64,000 nucleotides of DNA from Hippopus hippopus (GCA_946811185.2 OX328096.1:69067345-69131344), one strand, 5' to 3'; shown: positions 20,055 through 29,668, counted from the stretch's first letter. Program-made: numbers and translations. The notes: generated by a model not told the origin, from the sequence alone.

Positions 20055-20117
20055 AAGTGTAGATCAAGATCAGACTGCAAAAAATGTGCAGTCTGATCTT
20101 TGATCTACACCGTCCGC
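20055..20117. repeat. Short inverted repeat, GTGTAGAT family
   Basis: The arms AGTGTAGATCAAGATCAGAC and GTCTGATCTTTGATCTACAC flank a short A-rich loop. Confidence 0.7.
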
Positions 20118-20239
20118 TTTTCTTAAACATTGTGGACAAAGGCAACCATCAAATTGCATTTACTGTACATTTAATTGGGTCTTATTCCTTGTCCAAATAA
20201 TATTATATCCGTTGGGTTATTCGACATGCTAAGGTTTAA

Positions 20240-20368
20240 TCAAGATCATGGCTTAAAGCCTCACCCCTAGTGCTGGGTGTTCCCTAGGCAAGGCATTCCT
20301 GAGCCCCAGTCTAGCAATGGTGAAAAACATGGATAAGTGAGCTGTTATTATCATATGAAGGAAAGGAT
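20240..20368 (+). mobile_element. SINE body fragment
   Basis: It matches the post-head part of the 5760-5988 SINE type ('ctaggcaaggcattcctgagcccca', 'aaacatggataagtgagctgt'). The tRNA-like head is missing. Confidence 0.5.
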
Positions 20369-20374
20369 CTTTAA

Positions 20375-20597
20375 CCTTTTACTGCACAATGCTGACTTTT
20401 AACGACCCTGGGAAAGAAACCTTTTGAAAACATTGTGGAAAAAGGAGAAAATGCTAGTAACTAGCATTTTCTCCTGTTTTCCACAATGTTTTCTACCCTA
20501 TCAAAGAAAAATTGCATCATTTGAGCCACATTGAAATTGTCATCAGCAAATGCTTTCAAATTGGACGAGGCTTAAATTTTATCGTCTTGTAAAGGGT
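20375..20597 (+). mobile_element. TTAA MITE copy
   Basis: A complete copy between TTAA sites (20371-20374, 20598-20601). The ends are CCTTTTACTGCACAATGC and TCGTCTTGTAAAGGG. The core GGAGAAAATGCTAGTAACTA and its inverse are present. Confidence 0.8.
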
Positions 20598-20659
20598 TTA
20601 ATTGGCATAATTTACCTCCCTATTACACTGTACTTTACAAATAACAGATGTGATATCCC

Positions 20660-20780
20660 ATTTACCAAACAATCCGGTGTTTTAACAACCCTTGGAAGAG
20701 TACTTTTAAAAACATTGTTGGAAAAGGAGAAAATGCTGGTAACCAGCATTTTCTCCTTTTCCCGAAGCTTTTCTACCCAT
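20660..20780 (+). mobile_element. TTAA MITE copy, 3' truncated
   Basis: It reads ATTTACCAAACAATCCGGTG to CTTTTCTACCCAT with a perfect GGTAACC-centred hairpin. The distal third is missing, where the 20801 foldback begins. Confidence 0.65.
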
Positions 20781-20800
20781 ACTGAGATATAGAGGATACA

Positions 20801-20957
20801 TGTATTTGTTTTTTACGGTGAAAAATCATAATTTATTTCATCAAGTGAACATCATCGGTAATATTTTCACAAGTGGCACTATGCCTCTCGTGAAAATATT
20901 ACCAATGATGTTCACTCGATGAAATAAATTTCGATCTTTCACCGTAAAAAACAAATA
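20801..20957. repeat. Foldback repeat, near-perfect arms
   Basis: The left arm (ATTTGTTTTTTACGGTGAAA, then ATTTATTTCATCAAGTGAAC, GGTAATATTTTCAC) is mirrored by the right arm through GTGAAAATATTACC to TTTCACCGTAAAAAACAAAT, around GGCACTATGCC. Fragments of the family also occur at 19120-19200 and 57950-58180. Confidence 0.75.
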
Positions 20958-21340
20958 TTCTATTTATTTCATGCTTTTAACCCTTTCTGGGGGGAACTCA
21001 AGGAAAATCCAGTACAGTTCTTTTCGGTTATTCCCCATGGCGTACCCCCTCCGCATAGAAACGCATTACAATATTATGTCAAGCGCGAGAAATGTAAGGT
21101 AAATTACATCATATTTCCATCTGGTTGTGAGGCACGCGTGTTTTACCTAGGTAACTATTGAGCAAGAACAACTGTTTCCACCTTCAACTGAAGAGTTAGA
21201 ATATAAAAATCGGTATTTTCACTGGTCGTAACCATGAAATATCGAAAAATATTTCACTGATATTTCTCAATAACCTACTGGAAAGCATGAAATAAACAGT
21301 TAAACCTACCTGAATCTACATCTCTGAAGCAAATATAAGT
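20958..21340. repeat. Dispersed repeat flank, partly unexplained
   Basis: The first 100 bases ('tctatttatttcatgctt', 'gaaaatccagtacagttctttt', 'ttccccatggcgt') recur at 58065-58155, so they belong to the same repeat as the adjacent foldback. The rest shows nothing recognisable. Confidence 0.45.
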
Positions 21341-21815
21341 GACCCATACTCTGCAAAAGGATCTAATGCATCTCCATGATGCAGAATCCCAAGCAGGTTA
21401 TCACATAATTATGGACCTGTAAAATCCACTTTGTCTCACAATCGACTGCATCATGAGGTAGACTGGTCTTTTGGCATGTGGAAACAAACAGCTAAATTTT
21501 TAACCCATGTTAGCCTGCATGGACTGTGCAAGCTTACATGGATTGATACTTTTGCAGATACATTAACTCTTTACCAAACAATCCCGGGTTTTCATGACTC
21601 TGAGAAAGAAGCCTTTTGAAAACCTTGTGGGAAAAGGAGAAAATACTGGTAACCAGCATTTTCTCCTTTTCCCACAATGTTTTCCACCCTTCCCAGAGCA
21701 AACTTCAATTTTTGAATCACATTAATTTTGTCGTCTGCAAATGCTTTCAATTTGGACCAGTCTAAAGTTTTGTCGTATGGTAAAGAGTTAAACCCACTTT
21801 TCACAGTGCATAGCC
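21341..21815. mobile_element. GAGCC-type MITE holding a nested TTAA MITE
   Basis: The left part includes 'ctctgcaaaaggatctaatgcatctcc' and the right part 'cccacttttcacagtgcat'. The terminal sequence GCAGATACATTAA is split at its TTAA by the MITE at 21567-21787. Confidence 0.65.
21567..21787 (+). mobile_element. TTAA MITE copy nested in a GAGCC-type MITE
   Basis: A complete copy flanked by TTAA (21563-21566, 21788-21791). It begins CTCTTTACCAAACAATCCCG and ends TTGTCGTATGGTAAAGAG. Removing it with one TTAA restores the host element's 'gcagatacattaaaccc' terminus. Confidence 0.85.
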
Positions 21816-22204
21816 CAAATATAAACTGAGTTCCCAGGAAAAGCAAATATGTTTAAATATTCCTGTATGGTACTAAGCGAGGACTTGTCATAAGCAACCA
21901 CATTTTTGGAGTTGCTTGGGTCCTTGTATAACCCAAGTTTGTACATAACTGAGTCCCCAAGGATTAACTCAGTAATATGAAAACATGGTATGATCTGTAG
22001 CCAGTATTAAGTACTGAAAGTGATAATAATTCAGGCCTCATGAATATGTGTCACATGGACATTTTTGTTTATTGCAAGTTTAAATAATAGAGTATCAAGG
22101 CTATCTGGTGATCTACACTGTGAGGAAAAACCTCTGAAGAAGTGCAAAGTAAATTATTTTTTAAAGATGGTGATAATTTCAGGAGATCTCCTTCAGGGTC
22201 ATCA

Positions 22205-22517
22205 AAACTCAGGATTGTATGATACAGGGTTTACTGTTTACAGAAGAATCTTGTGTTTAAATGACCCCATGGAAAAGCATTTTAGAAGACAATGTTGGAA
22301 AAGCAGAAAATGCTGGTGATGAGTACCATATATTCTATGTTAATGAATGTTTTTTTATGGCGCATTGACAGCTTTGGTCGTGTAGCACGCATATCTCTCT
22401 CCCACAATGTATTTCATCCTCTCAAAGACAAATCTCATGTTGGTAACATTTGATTTGTCACCTACAAATGCTTCAATTTGAGCAAGTTAAAAATTTTGTT
22501 GTCTGGTAAAAAAGTTA
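22205..22517. mobile_element. Disrupted TTAA MITE pieces
   Basis: Fragments include CAGGATTGTATGATACAGGG, AGACAATGTTGGAAAAGCAG and, after about 70 unrelated bases, CTCCCACAATG...AATTTTGTTGTCTGGTAAA. At least one copy is interrupted by unidentified sequence at about 22320-22390. Confidence 0.5.
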
Positions 22518-22544
22518 CAAGCCAGAATGTATATTTAATGATTT

Positions 22545-22833
22545 ATTGTGTGGTGTTTAATGCCATTTTGAACATTATTTCAGTTATATAGCTGCAGTCA
22601 GTGCACCTGTTTATGCTTTCCTGGAGTTTCTTTTACCAGTAGTATGCACAATATTCTTTCCAAGCCACTGGTGTCTTTCCCACATAACCATCGTCGAAAC
22701 AATGGTCAGCGGTGAGTCCTGTGTCAATGAATATCATCAATCCTCAGGAAAAAATTGTCTGAGCCAGGGATCAAACCAGCAATTCCCTGTTCTCAAGTCC
22801 TGTACGCTACCGACTGAGCTAGCAGAGCCCAGT
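22545..22833 (-). mobile_element. tRNA-headed SINE
   Basis: On the minus strand it begins GGGCTCTGCTAGCTCAGTCG, with the body shared with 16366-16690 ('ccactggtgtctttcccacat', 'catcgtcgaaacaatggtca') and the GAAATAATGTTCAAAATGGC distal domain. Confidence 0.7.
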
Positions 22834-23002
22834 GAACGTCAATTTAAACTTTTCGAACCAAAACCAAACAAACAGATCCTCAAAACAGGGGGAATGAATT
22901 ATATAAACAGTAGGAAAACACAATCAAAAACTTGTAGGGATAAATGAAACAATGCTTTTATTTGTGTACATTTACAACATGGTACTGAGTTCTTGAAATT
23001 AA

Positions 23003-23190
23003 CACTTTATCAACCATATCACATTTTAACAACCCTGGAGAACCCTTTCGGAAACGTTGTGGTAAAAGGACAAAATGCTTACGTGGACACCAACATTTTT
23101 TCCTTTTTCCATGTTTTCTTTCTATCCTAAGAATTTCACTTCATTTGTTCCACTTAAGAATTTGTCATCTGCAGACATTTTCAGTTTGAA
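23003..23190 (+). mobile_element. TTAA MITE copy, diverged
   Basis: It begins CACTTTATCAACCATATCAC after TTAA (22999-23002). The core carries a small insertion at the palindrome centre (AAATGCTTACGTGGACACCA). Confidence 0.6.
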
Positions 23191-23194
23191 AGTC

Positions 23195-23419
23195 TTCACC
23201 TTTTAACGCATAATCACAGGTTTTAACACCCTGGGGGAGAAGCCTTGTGAAACCATTGTGGGAAAAGGAGAAAATGCTCATTACCAGCATTTTCTCCTTT
23301 TTGTACAATGTTTTCTACCTTACAACAATGAAATTCTATCATGTAACCCACATTTCATTTGTCATCTGCAAATGCTTTGAATTTGGTATAGTCCAAAATA
23401 ACCTTTTTCAGTAAAGATT
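23195..23419 (+). mobile_element. TTAA MITE copy
   Basis: The left end CCTTTTAACGCATAATCACA is followed by GTGGGAAAAGGAGAAAATGC and its inverse. The right end TTTTCAGTAAAGATTTAA is eroded. Confidence 0.65.
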
Positions 23420-23482
23420 TAAATTTGTTATTTGCAAAGGTTTTAACTATAGCAAACATGTCCAAAAGCCACTATGTGTTAA

Positions 23483-23700
23483 CCCTTTGCCACACAATCC
23501 AAATTTTTAACATTCCTGAAGAAGGCTTTTGAAAACATTGTGGGAAAAGGAAAACTATGCTGGTAATAAGTGTTTTCTCCCTTTCCCACAATGTTTCCTG
23601 CCCTATCATAGACAGAAATAATAATTTGAACTACATTTAATTGTCATCTGCAAATGCTTTGAATTTGGTCAAGTCCAAAATTTTGTTGTTTGGCAAAGAG
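23483..23700 (+). mobile_element. TTAA MITE copy
   Basis: A complete copy flanked by TTAA (23479-23482, 23701-23704). The ends are CCCTTTGCCACACAATCC and TTGTTGTTTGGCAAAGAG. Confidence 0.8.
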
Positions 23701-23704
23701 TTAA

Positions 23705-24239
23705 GAGAGATATTTAACTTACTGTTATACTGATACAGCTTTATATACCATTTCAGTGGACAGCTTTTGAAAACATGATGGGAAAAGGAGCAATTCTATG
23801 TTTCAAGTTTGCTCTTTTTCCTGCAATGCAATCCATATCATTCAAATACGGCATTTTCTCTCTCTCCACTGTGTTTCTTACGCTAACAGGTGGTATACTT
23901 AAAGATACATCTATACTTTTTTTCAGCCAGTTTTTGAGTGATTTCATCTTTATCTTATGAAACTATAATCAGTCTTGTATCTTCATGCCAAATGTTGCCC
24001 CTGACGGTTGCAAAGTTGCACTCATTACAATGGATAGAAAATGCATTTCATTTTCTGGAGGCCTTCAAAGAAATCACTGTTGTCGTTTCTGGTTTTCAAT
24101 AAGGACAAACCCCTTGAGTTTCTCAATCCCTTACACAATATACATTGGTAATTTATCTATGTTCACACAGCTGACTAGATTCTGAGCCATTATACACATT
24201 ATCAAGTTTTAACAGCTTTTTTTCTCTCTGGCTGTAAAG
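23705..24239. other. No gene supported
   Basis: A MITE-like fragment is visible at 23763-23830 (AAAACATGATGGGAAAAGGA). The minus-strand frame from 23947 (beginning MKSLKNWLKKSIDVS) could be a short exon but has no recognisable family or clear splice partner. Confidence 0.35.
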
Positions 24240-24334
24240 ATGTATCTTTAACCATCATTTTCTCCATTACCCACACTCTTACCAAAAGTCCTCCTCTTAA
24301 CTGTCATTAGAACATGGAGCTGTTTGATACAGGG
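24240..24334 (-). mobile_element. TTAA MITE half copy
   Basis: Only the part after the palindrome centre remains: 'accatcattttctccattacccaca' to GTTTGATACAGGG, then TTAA shared with the next copy. Confidence 0.5.
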
Positions 24335-24338
24335 TTAA

Positions 24339-24541
24339 CCTTTTACCACACAATCCCAAGTTTTAACAACCCTGATGCAGAAGGATTTTGAAAACATTGT
24401 GGGAAAAGGAGAAGATGTTGGTAACCAGCATTTTCTCCTTAGTCCATAATATTTTCTACCCTATCAAAGACAGAAAACATCAATTGAGTTATATTTAATT
24501 TGTCATCTGAAAATGCTTTCAATCTGGTTGAGTCCAAAATT
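24339..24541 (+). mobile_element. TTAA MITE copy abutting a coding end
   Basis: It begins CTTTTACCACACAATCCCAA after TTAA (24335-24338) and reads as family consensus to GAGTCCAAAATTTT at 24541. The final ~18 bases and the second TTAA are missing. In their place starts the stop codon and 3' end of the minus-strand coding exon (24542). It would lie in that gene's 3' UTR. Confidence 0.75.
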
Positions 24542-25668
24542 TTACAATGCTACTGGCATGGCTGCATCCGATGAAGAAGTCACCTGACTAAGGTTTTCGT
24601 CCAGTAACCCAGCTTTCATGAAACCCATCCGGATAAGATCATTACGTTTTTCCAGGTCATTATAAGCTTTAATGATCCATTGAGCATGAAATGGTTTCAA
24701 ATTGGAAGTTCTCATATTAATAACAGCTCCGGTATCGTCTGACCCAGACTGTAATTTCCTCGTATACCATTCGCTGAACTGTTGTTTCATTAAGTCATGA
24801 AACACTTCCTTCACACCTAAATCTATTGGCTGAAGATGTTCTTTACAATTTACTGGGATAAATTCTACTGTAATGTGATTATCTCTTAATTTTTTGAACA
24901 GTGTCTGACAGTTATTTGCTTCTTCAGAATCAAAAAGGGCAATGGCTTGTTGCTCTTTATCCCCGGTTGGCAAAGATTCTCTAACACTTCTGATATATGG
25001 GAGTATAATCTTATCGATAAAACATAACATAGTTCCTTCATTTCCTAGCTGAGAATCTGAATAAATCACATTCCATTCGCAAGGGAAGTTGACATCTTTT
25101 GGCAAACATCGGTGAGTCTTACCACCGTAGATAATTTGAGGGGGTAATAACCTCCCACTCATTGTTATTGATAAAATGACAGATATTTGACGTCTGTCAT
25201 CTAGACCGCTTCCTGATGCAATTCCCACATCATTGATCTCGGATGTCCAATTTCCCCCTGGGACTAATTGGCAACTTATTTGATTCCAGTTAATGATGAG
25301 GGATTCCGGAACACTATTTTCTGACACAACACTCTTTAATCTTGACATAAAATTTGTCTTTATAACGTCAAAATCATTAGGCAACTTCAAATTACCTTTC
25401 AGTTTCCTATGTTTTACAAGACCCATTCTATTCAGTAGGGATCGAGCGTAATGTTTTGTTATTGTGATGTCACCACCAAAACGTTTCAGCCTATGTCTAG
25501 CAAATCTCATCACAATGTTATCTGCTGCTGCCACAACTACACTGGTGTTGATAAGCCCACCTTGCATGCGGGTGTCATTGACCCATTGCTGAACCTTCTC
25601 ATCCAAATTTCCAAGCAACGTAGGGGCCCCCCTGTGGCTGACTGGTAACACTGAAGGGTCAACTGTTC
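24542..25668 (-). CDS. Transposase-derived gene, exon 7: CENP-B HTH and DDE_1 core
   Basis: The acceptor ATCTGTTTCAG leads into 375 codons ending at TAA (24544-24542). Residues about 484-562 (LDEKVQQWVND ... SLLNRMGLVKHRK) match the CENP-B-type DNA-binding half. A DDE_1 endonuclease core follows: WNQ...LVPGGNWTSE, DDRRQISVIL, LLPPQIIYGGKTHRCLP, IILPYIRSVRESL, ALFDSEEANNCQTL, VNCKEHLQPIDLGVKEVF, QFSEWYTRKL. The family's first catalytic Asp (NWDQT) is Asn at residue 600 (codon AAT, 25285-25283). The second (D718) and third (D754) remain, 36 residues apart. NCKEHLQPID replaces the usual NCTDRLQPLD. Strand transfer is therefore probably lost, while DNA binding may persist. The reading frame is otherwise intact. 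Confidence 0.85.
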
Positions 25669-25812
25669 CTGAAACAGATTTCAACCTTTACAGAGCCTAA
25701 AACCTTTAACGCTTTCAGCGCCAAATAAATAAACTTGACCTCTTTCAATGGCTCTAAATACAACCCATTGAAACTTATAAAGAATTTGATTGTATAGGCT
25801 TGACTACACAAG

Positions 25813-25880
25813 TGGACAGTATAGATCAAAGATCAGACTGCACGTTCTGTGGAGTCTGATCTTGATCTATGCCATCCACA
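25813..25880. repeat. Short inverted repeat, GTGTAGAT family
   Basis: The arms GGACAGTATAGATCAAAGAT and GATCTTGATCTATGCCATCC mirror each other around CACGTTCTGTG. It is located in intron 6. Confidence 0.65.
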
Positions 25881-25919
25881 AAGGTAATTTTTTTCGCCAA
25901 TGGCGCCGAAAGGCTAAAC

Positions 25920-26118
25920 ATAATGCAGATTTTTAAAGACCCTTAAAAAAGACTTTTGAAAACATTGTGGGAAAAGGAGAAAATGCTGGTAACCAGCATT
26001 TTCTCCTTTTCCCACAATGTTTTCTACCCTATCAAAGGCAGAAGTAATTATTTGAGCTATATCTGTCACCTGCTTGTTTTTGGTCAAGTCCAAAATTTTG
26101 TTGTAAGGAAAAAAGTCA
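25920..26118 (+). mobile_element. TTAA MITE copy, ends eroded, core perfect
   Basis: The termini are degraded, but the core (AACATTGTGGGAAAAGGAGA ... to its complete inverse) is uninterrupted around GGTAACC. The core is better preserved than the ends. Confidence 0.75.
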
Positions 26119-26139
26119 ACAACTGCTGAAAGTTTTGCC

Positions 26140-26201
26140 AACAATGTAGATCAGCACCAGACTAAAGAAACAATGAAGTCTGATCTTGGATCTATGTGGC
26201 T
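26140..26201. repeat. Short inverted repeat, GTGTAGAT family, diverged
   Basis: The arms AATGTAGATCAGCACCAGAC and GTCTGATCTTGGATCTATG are imperfectly inverted. Confidence 0.5.
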
Positions 26202-26327
26202 CTGCATGTTTTGATATTCCAGGTATAAAAGCCGTGTTTGAGTTTTAAATTACCATTTAGTGCAATTTTGCTTTCTGTTTACTCAGTGCTATAAGGTAGA
26301 CCAATATTTAGAGCGAAACACATAATA

Positions 26328-26612
26328 CCGTATTTCTCCTAATAAAAGCTCCTGAGAGCTATGCAAAACAGAGATAGGGAGCCTTTATTTTGTACCCAAT
26401 TTGCAAAGCAAAAAGTCTGTCCAATTGTGTATTTCTTTGTGTTTTAGTGATTGTTAAGAGGCAATATTAATCAAATTAGAGCTTATATTCATCAAATTCT
26501 TCAGATATCGTCATTTTAATCAACTAATGTACATTAGGTTATCATGATTTAAGGGTTTTTCGTGGGGGCGGAGCTACTATTAGGGAGGGCACTTTTACTA
26601 GGAGAAATACGG
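26328..26612. mobile_element. TA-flanked MITE with CCGTATTTCTCCTA ends
   Basis: The left end CCGTATTTCTCCTAATAAAA and the right end TTTTACTAGGAGAAATACGG are inverted, flanked by TA (26326-26327, 26613-26614). This suggests a Tc1/mariner-class non-autonomous element of 285 bp in intron 6. No coding capacity is seen. Confidence 0.8.
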
Positions 26613-26791
26613 TAATCTTGATATGCATAAAACACCTTAATTAGAAACAGGGCACTCCCTATCTACTCAAAAGTGTTAAGTGAAAAAGTGAAGATTCCGT
26701 GGAGCCTCCAATGGGATCAAAACACAAAAGTGATAAATTTGATAACAGAGAGATGATCAGCGTAAACTGTATTTGGATAATCAAACATTAA

Positions 26792-27012
26792 CCCTTTACT
26801 AAACAATCCCTGATTTTTAAGACCCAGAGGGAGAAGCCCTCTGAAAACATTGTGGGAAAAGGAGAAAATGCTGGTAACCAGCATTTTCTCCTTTTTCCAC
26901 AATATTTTCTACTCTTTTAAAGTCAAGTTTCAATTTTTGAGTCACGTTTATTTTGTCATCTGCAAATGCTTTCAATTTGGACAAGTCTAAAATTTTGTCC
27001 TTTGGTAGAGAG
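26792..27012 (+). mobile_element. TTAA MITE copy
   Basis: A full copy flanked by TTAA (26788-26791, 27013-27016). Ends CCCTTTACTAAACAATCC and CCTTTGGTAGAGAG. The hairpin is centred on GGTAACC. Confidence 0.85.
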
Positions 27013-27016
27013 TTAA

Positions 27017-27206
27017 AGGACCAAGAGCAGCCAAAAGTAAACAATGCAGGTATTAAAATGCATTTAAATTTTATATCATACCATTTAAAAGTATGAAAAT
27101 TATTGTGAAAATAACAATCTATTACTGTACGGTCGGTCCAAGCAAATATTAGCACCAGGTGAAAAGTTGCCAGGTCTCTCTATGTGTTGTTTACCTGTTA
27201 CTTTTT
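27017..27206. mobile_element. Foldback MITE relative of 14459-14810, one arm
   Basis: It shares 'gccaaaagtaaacaatgcaggt', 'taccatttaaaagtatg' and 'ctgtacggtcggtccaag' with the left arm of 14459-14810. The mirror arm is largely missing. Confidence 0.55.
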
Positions 27207-27213
27207 TGGAGAG

Positions 27214-27620
27214 AGAAAGCTTTTGAAAACATTGTGGGAAAAGGAGAAAAATGTTTTCTGTGTTCTACAGACAATTTTCAACTTTTGAGTTACATTTGAG
27301 CCGTACTCTGGCAAAAGAGGGCTTAATGCATCTCCGTGATGCATCATACCAACCAAGCCATCACATAATTATGGATCCATAATAGCCACTTTTTTAAACA
27401 ACCGACTCAATCATGAGGTAGACTGATCCTTTGACATGCAGAAAATCGACCAATAGCGAAAAGTTTCAGCCCAGGTCACCCTGCGCAAGCTAACCTGGGC
27501 CGAAACTTTTTCGCAGATGCATTAAGCCCCCTTTTCACAGAGCACGGCTCATTTATTTGTCATCTGTAAATGCTCTCAATTTGGACTAGTCCACTATTTT
27601 GTTGTTTGGTTTGGAGTTAA
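27214..27620 (+). mobile_element. TTAA MITE copy split by a GAGCC-type MITE
   Basis: The first part (CTTTTGAAAACATTGTGGGA..., 27218 on) stops at GAGTTACATT; the remainder (TTTATTTGTCATCTGTAAAT to GTTTGGTTTGGAG) resumes at 27552. The palindrome lacks its second half. Confidence 0.65.
27297..27551. mobile_element. GAGCC-type foldback MITE, complete
   Basis: The ends are TGAGCCGTACTCTGGCAAAA and CCTTTTCACAGAGCACGGCT plus CA, inverted and followed inward by GGGCTTAATGCATCT / AGATGCATTAAGCCC. An inner hairpin lies in the CAGCCCAGGTCACCCTGC region with its inverse GCTAACCTGGGCCGAAAC. The 'ccataattatggatcc'-type module is diagnostic of the family. It is inserted in a TTAA MITE. Confidence 0.8.
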
Positions 27621-27784
27621 GAGTTTGCTGGCTCTTACTCATCTACATCTCTCATAATTGACGTCTTCGTACAAATTTGAATCAAACTGATAATACGAGT
27701 ACTGCATTCTTATCCAAAAATAAACTCTTCTCTTGGAAAATCTATAAATAAAGTTTGTTTGTTTTGGAGTTTAACACTGTTTAA

Positions 27785-28004
27785 CTCTTTACCAAACGAC
27801 AAAATTTTAGACTTGTCCAAATTGAAAGCATTAGCAGACGACAAAATAAAAGTGACTGAAAAATTGAAATTTGTTTTGGGAAGGGTAGAAAACATTGTGG
27901 GAAAAGGAGAAAATGCTGGTTACCAGCATTTTCTCCTTTTCCCACAATATTTTCAAAAGGCTTCTTCTCAAGGTCGTTAAAAGTCGGGATTGTGTGGTAA
28001 AGAG
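27785..28004 (-). mobile_element. TTAA MITE, reference copy of the family
   Basis: It is exactly bracketed by TTAA (27781-27784, 28005-28008), 220 bp. The ends are CTCTTTACCAAACGACAAAA and GGGATTGTGTGGTAAAGAG, so only about 10 bases (CTCTTTACCA) are truly inverted. A ~60-base near-perfect palindrome fills the middle: AACATTGTGGGAAAAGGAGA, AAATGCTGGTTACCAGCATT, then the mirror. TTAA duplication and a CTCTTTACC/CCCTTTACC end fit piggyBac-class non-autonomous elements. No transposase for it is in the window. It has no coding potential; open frames across it are by-products. Confidence 0.9.
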
Positions 28005-28025
28005 TTAACACCATTTTAACAGACT

Positions 28026-28243
28026 TGGTCATATCACATTGGTAAGTTTACCTACACTTGTTTCCAGGCTTTCTCACACTAGTATTGACACAACTTTCTG
28101 ACCAAGCTACTGGCTACTTATCTCACACGCATCAGAGGTGAAAAGCAAAAAATCGCTGGAAAGAAAGTTCGCTGCAACTAGTTATCAAACCCCCCAACCA
28201 CCAGGTCATGAGTCACATATACTTAGCTACCCAGCGGGGCTAT
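28026..28243 (-). mobile_element. tRNA-headed SINE, diverged
   Basis: On the minus strand it starts CCCCGCTGGGTAGCTAAGTA and shares the body with the 4281-4503 SINE ('ctttctcacactagtattg', 'catcagaggtgaaaagc'). It sits next to the donor side of exon 6. Confidence 0.65.
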
Positions 28244-28271
28244 GAATAAGTAACGCAAGACTACAACAAAC

Positions 28272-28533
28272 CTTTCTCTTTCAGTTTTCGATACTGATCT
28301 CTTATATTCCTGATGGTGCTCTCACTCACTTTAACTCCAAGGTGTTCATGGAAATGGCGTTGAGCTTTTGCAACTCCATGCGATTGTGCATATCTACCAA
28401 TACCGGCTCTCAGCACCTCATCATAATGATTATACTGTCCCCTCTTTCTTTTCCCAGGGCCAGGAACCAGTGTAGACCAATGTGGCATGCTGTCACTAGC
28501 TGATGCAATATTTTCATTGTCATTCTCATTTAC
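28272..28533 (-). CDS. Transposase-derived gene, exon 6: second HTH-like copy
   Basis: Acceptor TTTCTACAG, donor AAAG|GTTTGT. Exon 6 covers residues 385-471 plus one base. After an acidic leader (NENDNENIASAS) it encodes KRKRGQYNHYDEVLRAGIGR, YAQSHGVAKAQRHFHEHLG and VKVSESTIRNIRDQYRKLKE. This is the N-terminal HTH of the DDE_1 family ('KRG.Y..Y.PE.RA.IG.YA.E.G...A..HF...L...V.ESTVR'). It is closely similar in layout to exon 4, so the gene carries two such domains. The position directly before the CENP-B region is the normal family arrangement, so this is likely the ancestral copy. Confidence 0.85.
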
Positions 28534-28630
28534 CTGTAGAAACATAAAACATCACCTACATCTTGGTATGAGAACAACAGGTGCAAGTGATGAAGATCAA
28601 GATATGACTTCAAAGAACATGCAACTACAG

Positions 28631-28922
28631 TCCGTATTCACCAAACATTTCTAAGAACATTCCTGGTATTTTTCTCAAGAATTTTCTTAATTTGAAAGCA
28701 TAACAACTTTTGATTGGCTAAACCAAATGATTTAGCCAATCAGCATCCAGATTCACCAACCATTCTTAAGAAGGTTCTTTGTCTAAGTCTCAAGAATTTT
28801 CTAGATTTGAAAGTAACACAGCTTCTGACTGGCTAAACCAAATGGTAGTCTTGGGTTACTTTCAAATTTAGAAACTTTTCAGCATGAGATACACTATTCT
28901 TAAGAATGGTTGGTGAATAAGG
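28631..28922. mobile_element. Foldback MITE, TCCGTATTCACCAA ends
   Basis: The ends TCCGTATTCACCAAACATTT and AAGAATGGTTGGTGAATAAGG are inverted. Inner CCAAATGATTTAGCCAATCA-type sequence repeats in both arms. A shorter diverged relative is at 39924-40092. Confidence 0.7.
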
Positions 28923-29015
28923 AGTCTTCTTCATCTTTATTGTCTAAAATTTACAAGCTTACACAGATGGAGAACCTTGTTTCAATTAGGGTACATGGCG
29001 AAGGAGCAATGTTAA

Positions 29016-29179
29016 CCCCTTACCGCATATTCCTGAGTTTTAACACTCTTAACAAAGAAGGCTTAAACATTGTGATAAAAGGAGAACATGCTTGTTACAA
29101 GAGTTTTCTCCTTTTCCCAATTTTTTTTCAAAAAGCTTTTTCCTCGAGGAAAAAACAGGATTAATTGGTTGGTAAAGGA
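29016..29179 (+). mobile_element. TTAA MITE copy, shortened
   Basis: TTAA flanks at 29012-29015 and 29180-29183. It starts CCCCTTACCGCATATTCCTG and ends TTGGTTGGTAAAGGA. Confidence 0.65.
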
Positions 29180-29183
29180 TTAA

Positions 29184-29406
29184 TCTGTTACCAAACAATC
29201 CTGTGTTTTAATGATCAGATTGAGTTATGGCTTTTGAAAACATTGTGGAAGAAGGAGAAAATTCTCATTACCAACATTTTCTCCTTTTCAAACAAATGTT
29301 TCCTACCCCTTCAAAGACAAATCTCACTATTTCAGCCATACCTAATATATCATCTGCAAATCCTTTCAAATTGGAGGAGTCTAAAATTTTGTCATCTGGT
29401 TAAAAG
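29184..29406 (+). mobile_element. TTAA MITE copy
   Basis: It shares a TTAA with the previous copy. It begins TCTGTTACCAAACAATCCTG and ends TTGTCATCTGGTTAAAAG. Hairpin core imperfect. Confidence 0.7.
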
Positions 29407-29454
29407 TTACCATAAGTTGTCTGCCAAAATATGAGTATTTGTGCTCAGCACTGA

Positions 29455-29668
29455 ACCCTTTTAACGACCCTGAGGAAAAAAGCTTTTGAAAACATTGTGG
29501 GAAAAAAAGAAAATGCTAGTAAACAGCATTTTTTTCTTGACCCACAATATTTTCTTCCTTTCATAAGACAAATCCCACTGATTGAGTCCTATTTACTTTC
29601 CTCTGTCATCTACAATTGCTTTCGAATTGGACCAGTGAAAGATTTTGTCATCTGGCCACAAGTTAAAG
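29455..29668 (+). mobile_element. TTAA MITE copy, diverged
   Basis: 'ccctgaggaaaaaagcttttg' then AAAACATTGTGGGAAAAAAA, ending TTGTCATCTGGCCACAAG. It lies 70 bases from exon 5. Confidence 0.6.

Noticed and set aside
27759..27980. Recurring frames such as KLKFVLGRVENIVGKGENAGYQHFLLFPQ
   Set aside because: The same peptide appears wherever the TTAA MITE is read through; it is the translated palindrome, not a conserved domain.
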